DNA of 32,102 bases from Candidatus Aquicultor sp. Lineage in GTDB: Bacteria > Actinomycetota > Aquicultoria > Aquicultorales > Aquicultoraceae. This document shows positions 24,420 through 31,454 of this stretch, in pieces. The first letter of the stretch is position 1; each line of letters begins with the position of its first letter. The position numbers were made by a program, and so were the translations under genes. A model generated the notes under the pieces. That model did no database searches and had not been told where the DNA came from. It worked only from the letters and a program-made list of their open reading frames with translations. The stretch is from positions 377,955 to 410,056 of the forward strand of contig DASXVE010000025.1 of assembly GCA_036504445.1 (NCBI GenBank), in the 5' to 3' direction.

Positions 24420-26309
24420 TTACATCAGCCTCGCTAGAACCTGGGCAAGCGCGCCGCCTAAACCAAACGCAAGCACCCAGCTCCCGAACCAGATAGGAAC
24501 CGCCTGTTTGGCACCGCGCTCCTTAAAGAGAATCATCAGCGACGCGATACACGGTACAAAAAGCGTAATGGTAACCAGCGCAACCACGGTCTGCACCGCA
24601 CTTAAACGCATTGTATACAGCCCGGCAGCCCCGAAATCCCTGCGAACGAGACCCATAACGAAGGCGGTTGCCGTCTCCCGCGGCAATTCTAGCCAACCGG
24701 TTGTTATGGGTGCCCATAGCGTTTCCCAAATTTTTAAGAATCCTGAAACCTGCATGACTGAGACTATAAGCGCGCCGGCAAAAAACCAGGGCGTGGCTTC
24801 TTTCATAAAGGCATAAGAGCGCAAAACCGCTTTTTTGACCACGTTATCCAGTCTCGGCAAGCGAAGCGGTGGCAAATCGATAAGCAGCGGTGATGTTTCG
24901 CCGGGAAGACTCCGTGAAAGTATCGTGCCGATTGCAACCAGAATTATGAAAATCGCACCCATATAGAGTGCAATATAGCCGGGGCCAAGCGCCGCCAACA
25001 GCACCGTGATGACACCGAGCTGCGCGGAACACGGGATCGCCCATTGCAGGATAGCGGTAGCAATTGTCTTTTCTCGCTCTGTTCCTAAGAGGCGCGTCGT
25101 TATAGTCGCCATAGTGACGCAACCGAATCCGAGGATAAGCGGCACAACCGCACGACCGTTTAACCCGATGCCGTTGAGCGCCCTATCGACGAGCGTCGCC
25201 AACCTCGGTAAGTACCCTGAATCTTCCATCAACGCCAGCGCCAGATAAAACCCAAGAACCAGCGGCAATAATAACCCGAGCAAGTAGGTAGGAGTCATCG
25301 TCAAAAGGCCGAACTCCCCGATGAGAATTTTACCGAGCACTCCACTTTGTGACGTCAATGGATTCACCACGCTTGTAATAAACGGCTCCCAGTAGCCCTG
25401 CATGATCGTGCCCTCGGTAACACCGACTATCATCTGTGCGACCAGTACACCGACGAGTTCATAGAGGCCGTAGAGAATAATTACGAAGATCGGCAGGCCT
25501 GTTATCGGATTAAGAACCATCCTCCCAAGCTGCTGACGAATTGTCTCCGTCGTGCGGGTTTCACGAACGACGTGCCCGATGATATCGTTAACTCTCTCGC
25601 GGCGACTCACGTAAATCGCTTCGCGCTCGAGCCCCGGCTCAATACCGTGTCGAGCCGCAACGTAAGGGTCGCCCTCAAGAACTATAAGCGCCTCCGGCTG
25701 TGATCCGACACGCGAGAGCATCTCATGTAGCTTCTTATGAAGTGATGGGCTCTGATGGCCTTCCCGCGCTTCCCCGATCGCCGTTTCAACGTCTTCTAAG
25801 CCTTGCCGTTTTACAGCCACTGTAGGGATGACCGGTACGCCCAGAAGGTCTGACAACAAGTCTATATCGATCACCAGGCCATGCTGTTCTACCTCGTCCA
25901 TGAAGTTTAGTGCGACGATAACCGGCAAGCCCATATCGATAAGCTGCAGAGTTAGGAAGAGATCTCTCTCAATATGAACAGCATCGACAACATTGATGAC
26001 CGTATCGGCGCTTAAGATAATGTCGCGCGCAACCGCTTCCTCGTCATTAAACGAAGAGACACCGTAGATACCGGGAGTATCGATAATAAGGTTATCCCCA
26101 TAGCGCGCCTGGCTGATTTCAACGGTTGTCCCAGGATAATTCGACACATCAACGTAGAGCCCGGAAAAGTAGTTGAAGAATACCGATTTACCCACATTCG
26201 GGTTGCCGACCAAAACGATCTTTTGGCAATCGTGCGGTACATCGATCGCTAGCGATCCGCTGTGACAGTGCCCGCCATGCGTGGTTTTGACCTCGATATT
26301 ATCTTCCAT
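24420..26309 (-). CDS. feoB: ferrous iron transporter FeoB
   Basis: Inner-membrane Fe(II) transporter of 629 residues. The N-terminal G domain has G1 GNPNVGKS (35-42), G2 around YPGTTVE, G3 DTPGIYG and G4 NFMDE, followed by a helical spacer domain and the polytopic core with two Gate regions and conserved cysteines (LILGFGCVTMATITTR, AIPCSAQLGV, FVPCIAS). Before the G domain is a His/Cys-rich segment, HGGHCHSG (11-18), which may bind metal. The start overlaps the end of feoA by 11 bases and has AAGGA upstream. The order on the minus strand is fur, feoA, feoB, Cys-rich gene. It supplies iron that the many haem proteins encoded nearby would need. Confidence 0.96.
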   Translation of the reverse strand: MEDNIEVKTTHGGHCHSGSLAIDVPHDCQKIVLVGNPNVGKSVFFNYFSGLYVDVSNYPGTTVEISQARYGDNLIIDTPGIYGVSSFNDEEAVARDIILSADTVINVVDAVHIERDLFLTLQLIDMGLPVIVALNFMDEVEQHGLVIDIDLLSDLLGVPVIPTVAVKRQGLEDVETAIGEAREGHQSPSLHKKLHEMLSRVGSQPEALIVLEGDPYVAARHGIEPGLEREAIYVSRRERVNDIIGHVVRETRTTETIRQQLGRMVLNPITGLPIFVIILYGLYELVGVLVAQMIVGVTEGTIMQGYWEPFITSVVNPLTSQSGVLGKILIGEFGLLTMTPTYLLGLLLPLVLGFYLALALMEDSGYLPRLATLVDRALNGIGLNGRAVVPLILGFGCVTMATITTRLLGTEREKTIATAILQWAIPCSAQLGVITVLLAALGPGYIALYMGAIFIILVAIGTILSRSLPGETSPLLIDLPPLRLPRLDNVVKKAVLRSYAFMKEATPWFFAGALIVSVMQVSGFLKIWETLWAPITTGWLELPRETATAFVMGLVRRDFGAAGLYTMRLSAVQTVVALVTITLFVPCIASLMILFKERGAKQAVPIWFGSWVLAFGLGGALAQVLARLM

Positions 26310-26529
26310 TGTTGCTTTTCCTTACCGTAATCGTGCGCGCGAGCGCACGTCCTACCGCGATTTCCTGGCGGTTTTTTCGCAGCACAACGGGTCCAAAAGG
26401 AATTTTGCTGTGACAGATTACCGCACTTCCTTCTCCGATGCCAAATCTAATAAGCTGGGTTTTTGCCGTACCCTCAGGAATTTCGGTAATGATGACTTCC
26501 TCGCCGGTTTTTATTTGATCAAGACACAT
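26299..26529 (-). CDS. feoA: FeoA, SH3-like partner of FeoB
   Basis: A 76-residue cytoplasmic protein with the FeoA fold pattern: TGEEVIITEIPEGTAKTQLIRFGIGEGSAV, then VVLRKNRQEIAVGRALARTI. FeoA is required for FeoB activity in several bacteria. GGGAG lies six bases before the ATG. Its 3' end overlaps feoB by 11 bases, so the two are translationally coupled. A palindromic operator lies 19 bases upstream of the start. Confidence 0.93.
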   Translation of the reverse strand: MCLDQIKTGEEVIITEIPEGTAKTQLIRFGIGEGSAVICHSKIPFGPVVLRKNRQEIAVGRALARTITVRKSNNGR

Positions 26530-26547
26530 GTGTTTCTCCCTGTTTTC

Positions 26548-26571
26548 ATCTCAAATACCATCATTTGAGAT
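26548..26571. promoter_or_regulatory. iron-responsive operator candidate before feoA
   Basis: ATCTCAAAT, six bases, ATTTGAGAT: perfect 9-base arms. The half-site TTGAGAT also occurs in the palindrome before fur. A further imperfect half-site, TCTCAG, follows at 26582-26587. Regulation by the adjacent Fur protein is the simplest reading. Confidence 0.65.
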
Positions 26572-26621
26572 TGCGACTCCGTCTCAGCACATACCAAAAA
26601 AATATTGCCTCTCGTGCCTCT

Positions 26622-27047
26622 TTATCTGCACTTTTCACAGTAACCATAAATGCTTAAGTTATGTGCGGTGGGCTTAAAGTTCGCCTTTTCGCACGCCCAC
26701 TCCTGGAGTTGTTCTATGAGCGGCTCCTCAAACTCCTGAACCGCCCCGCACGATAGACAGATTAGATGGTCGTGATGCGGGTGGCCGGCTGTATGTTCAT
26801 ACGCCGCACGCCCTTCCCCAAGATCGATCTTTTCAACCAAACCGCTCTCGACAAGAAGTTCGAGCGACCGGTATACAGTTGCTCTCGATGTCTTGCTCCC
26901 CTTGTCTCTTAAGAACTGCAGAAGTTCTTCGGCATCAAAATGCTTGTGCCACGCGAATACTTCATCCGCTATGCACTGACGCTCCGGTGTAAAAAAGAGG
27001 CCTCTTGATTCGATATATCGCTTAAACTGAAGCGTTTCCGATTTCAT
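26622..27047 (-). CDS. fur: Fur-family metalloregulator
   Basis: A 141-residue Fur-family repressor. The winged helix lies at about 10-80 with recognition helix SKTSRATVYRSLELLVESGLV. The dimerisation domain has the His-rich HPHHDH (89-94), a CLSC pair (97-100) and a CEKC pair (137-140) for structural zinc. It is followed on the same strand by feoAB, so iron is the likely metal, though Zur or PerR function cannot be excluded from sequence alone. The ATG at 27047 has AGGGTG four bases upstream. A 21-base palindrome 13 bases before the start suggests autoregulation. Confidence 0.9.
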   Translation of the reverse strand: MKSETLQFKRYIESRGLFFTPERQCIADEVFAWHKHFDAEELLQFLRDKGSKTSRATVYRSLELLVESGLVEKIDLGEGRAAYEHTAGHPHHDHLICLSCGAVQEFEEPLIEQLQEWACEKANFKPTAHNLSIYGYCEKCR

Positions 27048-27059
27048 ACTTCACCCTCG

Positions 27060-27080
27060 GATTGAGATTCTATCTCAATC
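27060..27080. promoter_or_regulatory. Fur-box-like palindrome before fur
   Basis: GATTGAGAT, TCT, ATCTCAATC: perfect 9-base arms around three bases. It overlaps the region where transcription of fur would start and shares the TTGAGAT half-site with the feoA operator. Confidence 0.7.
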
Positions 27081-27118
27081 TTAGTGCACACCGAGCCTTA
27101 TGTCAAACAAATTCTGCT

Positions 27119-27145
27119 ATAAAAAAGGCCGGGCTGAACCCGGCC
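27119..27145 (-). terminator. terminator of the cyclophilin gene
   Basis: GGCCGGG (27127-27133), five-base loop, CCCGGCC (27139-27145); on the minus strand the stem is followed by six T and more A/T. It ends about 40 bases beyond the cyclophilin stop. Confidence 0.88.
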
Positions 27146-27185
27146 GCTCCTTGCCTCTTAAAATACTTCGCTATCTTAAATGGCG

Positions 27186-27911
27186 CTATTTCCGCGTATC
27201 GACTAGCGGTTTCTCTATAATATAGACTTTGTTCATTACATCGTAGTACTGAATTTTATCAACAACGTCCATGCCTTCGGTTACCTTACCGATTACGGTA
27301 TATTTACCATCAAGCTGCGACTCATCGTTGAGACAGATATAGAACTGGCTGCCGCCGGAATTGACATCCTTTGCATTATGCGCCATACCGACCGTCCCGC
27401 GCAGATGCGGTACGTCGTTGAGTTCCAGCTTTATGGTGTAGCCCGGGTTCCCCAAACCATCGTCATTCGGATCGTTGTTTTTGCTTAGTGGATCGCCGGT
27501 TTGAGCGACAAAGCCCGGTTCAATTCTGTGCCACTTAATACCGTTATAAAAACCTGAATTAATTAATTTAACAACACTATCAACAGTCTTCGGCGCTTTG
27601 TGCGGGAAAAGCTGTATCACGATCTTTCCCCTATTTGTCTCGATAACCGCGAAAATCTGCTTGTTCGGCACAGCGGTTTGCGGCGGTTGCTCGGCTGGCT
27701 GCAGCGCGTCTTGGCCGTTCTGTTGCGCTAGCGTATCTCTCGTATAGTTTGTTGCATCCTGCACCGCAACTGTTGTCGTGCTACGTGCCTTCTTGGTGCC
27801 CGAATCACCACCGGAACCGAGTTGCTTCAAAGACCCACAGCCCGACACCGTTAACAGCGCCGCAAGAGCTGTGATGATCAGCACTATAAAACTATGACCA
27901 ATGCGTTTCAT
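27186..27911 (-). CDS. cyclophilin-type peptidyl-prolyl isomerase lipoprotein
   Basis: A 241-residue exported foldase. The N-terminus is a lipoprotein signal (MKRIGHSFIVLIITALAALL then TVSGC, lipid-bearing Cys at 25). A Ser/Thr/Gln-rich linker (about 30-90) leads to a cyclophilin domain: ETNRGKIVIQLFPHKAPKTVDSV, GFYNGIKWHRIEPGFVAQTGD, MAHNAKDVNSGGSQFYICL and LDGKYTVIGKV, which retain the catalytic Arg of FHR-like WHRIEPGF and the GSQFYI core. It should assist folding of proteins outside the membrane, possibly the exported cytochromes. ATG 27911 has GGAGG five bases upstream; the codons before it are not needed. Confidence 0.93.
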   Translation of the reverse strand: MKRIGHSFIVLIITALAALLTVSGCGSLKQLGSGGDSGTKKARSTTTVAVQDATNYTRDTLAQQNGQDALQPAEQPPQTAVPNKQIFAVIETNRGKIVIQLFPHKAPKTVDSVVKLINSGFYNGIKWHRIEPGFVAQTGDPLSKNNDPNDDGLGNPGYTIKLELNDVPHLRGTVGMAHNAKDVNSGGSQFYICLNDESQLDGKYTVIGKVTEGMDVVDKIQYYDVMNKVYIIEKPLVDTRK

Positions 27912-27990
27912 TAGGACCTCCATACAATGCGAGGGTATGTACAATCATATCCATAATATCATAGAAACTCCTCTCTATCCTTCGTTAGCA

Positions 27991-28018
27991 ATTATATAGT
28001 ATCTATGTAAGTGTTAAA
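27991..28018 (-). promoter_or_regulatory. cyclophilin gene promoter
   Basis: On the minus strand, TTTAAC (28018-28013), 16 bases, TATAAT (27996-27991). The leader is about 80 bases. Confidence 0.5.
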
Positions 28019-28024
28019 TGCATG

Positions 28025-28108
28025 TTTACAGGCCGGAGCAGGTGTTATAATAGGCGCCGTATTACAGCAGGGCCGCTGCTTTAGCAAGCGCACGGATAGA
28101 CGGCGCTT
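28025..28108 (+). promoter_or_regulatory. divergent promoter with long inverted repeat
   Basis: TTTACA (28025-28030), 15 bases, TATAAT (28046-28051) on the plus strand. Right after the -10 box, GCGCCGT (28054-28060) is complementary to ACGGCGC (28100-28106), enclosing a small hairpin AGCAG/CTGCT (28066-28080). The repeat may be an RNA fold in the leader or an operator. Another TATAAT lies at 28152-28157, closer to the TPR gene. No gene is seen from 27945 to 28300. Confidence 0.45.
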
Positions 28109-28300
28109 CGAACAGTGTTTTTTGTACTAGTATTTAGTGTTTTCCCAGGTTATAATCCTTACGGAATAACATGGCAACCTTGCCTATGCAAGCCCCGTGT
28201 GCTATCATTTGAATCGGCGTCGAAATCGTCATTTTTTTAGTTCGCCCTTGTGAAAAGGGTCACCATATATAAAACCGTAAGTCTGAAAGGAATTTATAGT

Positions 28301-28999
28301 ATGGAAGGCAACTTCAGAAAAATTTTGGTCTACGTGACGATCTTCTTGACGGTCGCAATTATCGCAATCCTCGCAATTATGCTAAAGCAAGTTTTCTCCA
28401 GTCAAAGTGTCCCGCAAAACCCAGCAGATCAAGCGTACATCGTCGCAAAAGCGTTAACGACCAAGAATCCTAAAGATGCGGATGGATGGTTCAGATTGGC
28501 AAAAGCTGAAGCCGACATGGGGCGTACCGGTGACGCGGTCAGCCACTTCAAAAAAGCGATCGAGCTTAAGCCGGCCGCACCGATGCTCCACTACACACTC
28601 GGTCTCGTCCTTGAAGATTCAGGCAAAGAAGAAGAGGCCATTAAGGAGTATCAGAACGAGCTGAGGGTAACCGAAGGCAAAAATGAGCTTGCGCTGTACG
28701 AACTCGGCCGCATTGCGAACAAGCGCAAACAATTTACTCAAGCCGTTGCGTATCTGCAACAAGCACTCGTTAGGATGGCGGGCGGCGCTGACGCTCATTA
28801 CGAACTCGGTAAAGCATACGTAGGGCTGGGTAAAGACGATCTCGCAATGAAGGAATTTAACGAGACGCTGCGCTATATCCCGGACCATACAGATGCGCAA
28901 ATTGCGATTCAGCAATTGCAGATGAAAAAAGTAGGCGCTACTGGAACTACTGGAACTAACGGAAAGACGACAACCACGACCGTACCTAATAAGAAGTAA
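28301..28999 (+). CDS. membrane-anchored TPR protein
   Basis: A 232-residue protein with one N-terminal helix (about 7-28) and four to five TPR units (about 55-210): NPKDADGWFRLAKAEADMGR, AVSHFKKAIELKPAAPMLHY, EEEAIKEYQNELRVTEGKNELALYELGRI-type repeats and AMKEFNETLRYIPDHTDAQ. The C-terminus is a Gly/Thr-rich tail ending TTTTTVPNKK. TPR proteins are scaffolds for complex assembly. ATG 28301 has AAAGGA ten bases upstream; a GTG at 28250 would add 17 residues. It is followed 34 bases later by the NHL-repeat gene and then, after a long leader, by a secreted cytochrome, so an assembly role for an exported cytochrome complex is plausible. Confidence 0.85.
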   Translation: MEGNFRKILVYVTIFLTVAIIAILAIMLKQVFSSQSVPQNPADQAYIVAKALTTKNPKDADGWFRLAKAEADMGRTGDAVSHFKKAIELKPAAPMLHYTLGLVLEDSGKEEEAIKEYQNELRVTEGKNELALYELGRIANKRKQFTQAVAYLQQALVRMAGGADAHYELGKAYVGLGKDDLAMKEFNETLRYIPDHTDAQIAIQQLQMKKVGATGTTGTNGKTTTTTVPNKK

Positions 29000-29033
29000 G
29001 TGTTTGCCCGAATGTAATTAGGAGGCATGTAAG

Positions 29034-30527
29034 TTGGTTAGAACGAGGACTCTGATAATTTTAACATTGATATTGCTCCTTACGCTGGGGGCGCTCGCGT
29101 ACTTCTACTTCTACGTACTCAACAACCCCAATGATAAGGTTCAGAGCGAAGGTATGACGCACCTATTTAGTATTTACGGATGGGGCGACAGACCGGACCA
29201 GCTCTTAAAGCGACCGCACGGTGTCGCATCTGATGGAAGTGGCAATATCTACGTAACTCTGCCGACCAGGGGTAAAGTGGTCGTATTTGACAACAATGGT
29301 AATTTCCTCTATCAATTTGGCTCAAAAGGCGTTAACCCGGGCTCGCTCATGGGGCCGCTGGGTATCGCGATCGACTCACAACGTGGCCGCATCTACGTTG
29401 CAGACCGCGAACGCTTTCGTCTTATTATTTATAACTTGCAAGGCAAGTTCCAAAAAGAAACGACATTGCTCTCGCCGGTAACGCCGGCAGTGGGCAAAGA
29501 CAGGGTGTACTTATCAACGTTCGGCCCGCTCGTCACATTGAGCTTAGACGGCCGCATTCTTGATACCTGGGGCGGTCGTAGCCGCGCCATCGGTGGTTTC
29601 GACTTTCCGCATGGAGTGGGTGTCGATAGCCGTGGCAACATCTTTGTGTCCGACACTAACAACACAAGACTTACCGCACTAAACAAGAAAGGCGACGTGC
29701 TTTGGACGCGCGGTCGTCCACCGGAAGGTATCATGGACCCGAAGAAAGGCCTTAACCTGCCGGCAGGTCTCTGTATGGACGACAAAGAACGCATCTACGT
29801 CGTCGACGCGTTCGACTATGGAATTAAAGTGTTTAACACCAGAGGCACGCAGGTAGCTACCTTTGGTGGCAGCTCTGGTAACCTTGAGGGCCAGTTCAAT
29901 ATGCCGGACGGCATTGCGTATCTAGGCAACCGCATGTTTGCCATCGCTGATAAATTTAACGACCGCGTACAGGTCGTCAGGTTAACCATCCCCGGCGAAG
30001 AGAGCCCGTTTGATAACTTCCCGTGGTGGATATTGTTGCTCATACCGCTTCTCATGCTCCTGCTGAGGCGTAAGAAGTTCATCGCCAACGAGGACTTCAT
30101 GGAACTCGTTGTGCAGGATCAGAAGCTCAGGCTCCTTACCCAGGTGGCAAAACGCATACATGTAAGCCAGGAAGCGTTTGATAGGTTCTCTGAGTATGAG
30201 GAAGATGCGTTGAAGTTCGCCGATATAGCATCGGTGCGCCCATACTCCAAAGAAGAGATCCAGGAGCTTATGGAGAAGCATGACGTCGAGGAGAAAACTG
30301 CTACTTTCTTGGCGCTCTCACGGAAGAAGTTTACTGAGAAGCTCATGTTAAATCGTTTTACCCTCGCATTTGAGGACGAGAAGGTCAAGGAGCTTCTTGA
30401 GGAGAACCCGAAGAAGAAGCCGCCTAAGATGATCAATTATAAAGAGTTCATCGAGAAATATGATGTCGAGGTAGAGGACGAAGAGCCGGAGCCGGTTGCA
30501 GAGCCGAGCGATCCGGGGGTAGAGTAA
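29034..30527 (+). CDS. NHL beta-propeller membrane protein with cytoplasmic tail
   Basis: A 497-residue protein starting at TTG with AGGAGG eight bases upstream. A signal anchor (about 6-28) is followed by five to six NHL repeats (about 45-315; for example RPHGVASDGSGNIYV, GPLGIAIDSQRGRIYVAD, FPHGVGVDSRGNIFVSD, LPAGLCMDDKERIYVVD and MPDGIAYLGNRMFAIAD), a second helix (about 327-345, WWILLLIPLLMLLLRRKK) and a charged, helical tail of about 150 residues. The propeller is probably outside and the tail inside. The tail has no recognised domain. NHL propellers bind proteins or glycans. Similar genes sit next to multihaem cytochrome genes in anaerobes, and this one precedes such a gene, so a role in assembling or anchoring it is likely but unproven. 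Confidence 0.85.
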   Translation: MVRTRTLIILTLILLLTLGALAYFYFYVLNNPNDKVQSEGMTHLFSIYGWGDRPDQLLKRPHGVASDGSGNIYVTLPTRGKVVVFDNNGNFLYQFGSKGVNPGSLMGPLGIAIDSQRGRIYVADRERFRLIIYNLQGKFQKETTLLSPVTPAVGKDRVYLSTFGPLVTLSLDGRILDTWGGRSRAIGGFDFPHGVGVDSRGNIFVSDTNNTRLTALNKKGDVLWTRGRPPEGIMDPKKGLNLPAGLCMDDKERIYVVDAFDYGIKVFNTRGTQVATFGGSSGNLEGQFNMPDGIAYLGNRMFAIADKFNDRVQVVRLTIPGEESPFDNFPWWILLLIPLLMLLLRRKKFIANEDFMELVVQDQKLRLLTQVAKRIHVSQEAFDRFSEYEEDALKFADIASVRPYSKEEIQELMEKHDVEEKTATFLALSRKKFTEKLMLNRFTLAFEDEKVKELLEENPKKKPPKMINYKEFIEKYDVEVEDEEPEPVAEPSDPGVE

Positions 30528-30557
30528 CTATAAGGCACTAACGCATACATATGGCAC

Positions 30558-30621
30558 CCTTAGCCGAAGCCGTATGCTAAGGCAGAAGAGTAAAAGGCGG
30601 ATCCTTGGATCCGCCTTTTTT
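30558..30621 (+). terminator. double hairpin and terminator after the NHL gene
   Basis: A first hairpin pairs CCTTAGC (30558-30564) with GCTAAGG (30576-30582). The second, GGCGGATCC (30596-30604), two-base loop, GGATCCGCC (30607-30615), is followed by six T and preceded by four A, so it can work in both directions. It separates the TPR-NHL operon from the cytochrome downstream. Confidence 0.9.
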
Positions 30622-30805
30622 ATGCCCTGTTTCGGTATGCTAATAGCGCTCTGTACTGCTATACTGTTAACAATACTACTGGTATCGGTTGTTTGCAGAG
30701 CTATATACCGGCATGGAGTATGCACATATGGCCTATGCAGCGCCTTCTCAGTGCGGCTTTACATAATAAATAACAGAGAAATCCTTCCAATTTTCCAGAA
30801 AACGC

Positions 30806-30834
30806 TTGACTGTTACCCAAATAATGGGTATATT
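30806..30834 (+). promoter_or_regulatory. promoter of the secreted cytochrome, with internal repeat
   Basis: TTGACT (30806-30811), 17 bases, TATATT (30829-30834). Between the boxes lies TACCC, seven bases, GGGTA (30814-30830), a possible operator. Transcription would begin near 30841, giving a leader of about 570-610 bases. Confidence 0.7.
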
Positions 30835-30840
30835 TAGATT

Positions 30841-31239
30841 GTGAACGGTGTAGCAAACATCCACCGCATGTGGCGCGACACCAAGGAATCTGTTGGTAAG
30901 GTAAGGATTTAACGACGTAAGTTATGTTTACATGCAGGCTTAGTGAGTCCCAGCAGAAAAGTAATATATCCCAATCAAAGCAGTTTCATGCTGACAAATC
31001 ACGCCGCTTCATAGTTATCAATGCCCTATTCCATAATAACTGTGCACCTAACACTTTTTCTACCAAAGCACGATACCTTTAAGCCTTAAGCATAATATGT
31101 AGCTTGAACCTTGAGATCTCATATAGGCGATTAAGCCGGGTACACCCCGCGAAGAGTAGTCCTGTAAAGCGACAAAAATTTTTCGCTCAGGCAATACCTA
31201 TCCGGGTGAGGTAAAAACACGGCGCCTATATAGATATAT
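30841..31239 (+). other. structured 5' leader of the secreted cytochrome
   Basis: No gene of normal length is present. At the 5' end GGTGT (30847-30851) can pair with ACACC (30878-30882) around a CCAC/GTGG hairpin; this stretch is also a 23-codon frame starting with GTG at the predicted start site. Further on, ATATAGGCG (31121-31129) pairs with CGCCTATAT (31223-31231), closing a domain that holds a nested hairpin (CCTG and AGCGA with TCGCT and CAGG, 31160-31191). This could be a regulatory RNA. It lacks the GEMM (c-di-GMP) riboswitch core and I cannot assign a class. Confidence 0.45.
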
Positions 31240-31240
31240 A

Positions 31241-31326
31241 GCTTGCGAATGCAAGCGTATGCTCTTTGATAACTACATAGTGGAACACCTAGACTAAGAC
31301 TCTTAAACGCACTACAGGGTGTTCAC
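31241..31326 (+). promoter_or_regulatory. rrn-like boxB-boxA antitermination signal
   Basis: A boxB-like hairpin, GCTTGC (31241-31246), loop GAAT, GCAAGC (31251-31256), is followed by TGCTCTTTGATAA (31260-31272), close to the rRNA boxA consensus TGCTCTTTAACA. The bases after it (CTACATAGTGG) resemble the segment that follows boxA in Gram-positive rRNA leaders and spacers. A further stem pairs 31280-31289 with 31318-31326. No rRNA gene is present. The likely role is to let polymerase pass the long leader. Confidence 0.45.
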
Positions 31327-31454
31327 CTCTCCTTATAACTGGTTAGTTATTCACCTTTCTGTGGATTATAGATATTACATCATATGAAAGGAGGTGAATT
31401 TTTAAAGTGAAACAAATAACCAACAACCATTTCACTCATAAGGAGGTGAAACAC

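Noticed and set aside
28054-28123. tRNA gene
   Set aside because: The stem and a TTCGAAC string are suggestive, but acceptor, anticodon and T arms cannot be placed in the right order.
31241-31326. rRNA operon remnant
   Set aside because: The boxB/boxA-like bases resemble an rRNA leader, but no 16S or 23S sequence lies next to them.
30841-31454. GEMM (c-di-GMP or cGAMP) riboswitch before the cytochrome
   Set aside because: Such switches often control multihaem cytochromes, so I looked for the conserved GCACAGGGCAAACC-type core and tetraloop-receptor pattern; neither is present.
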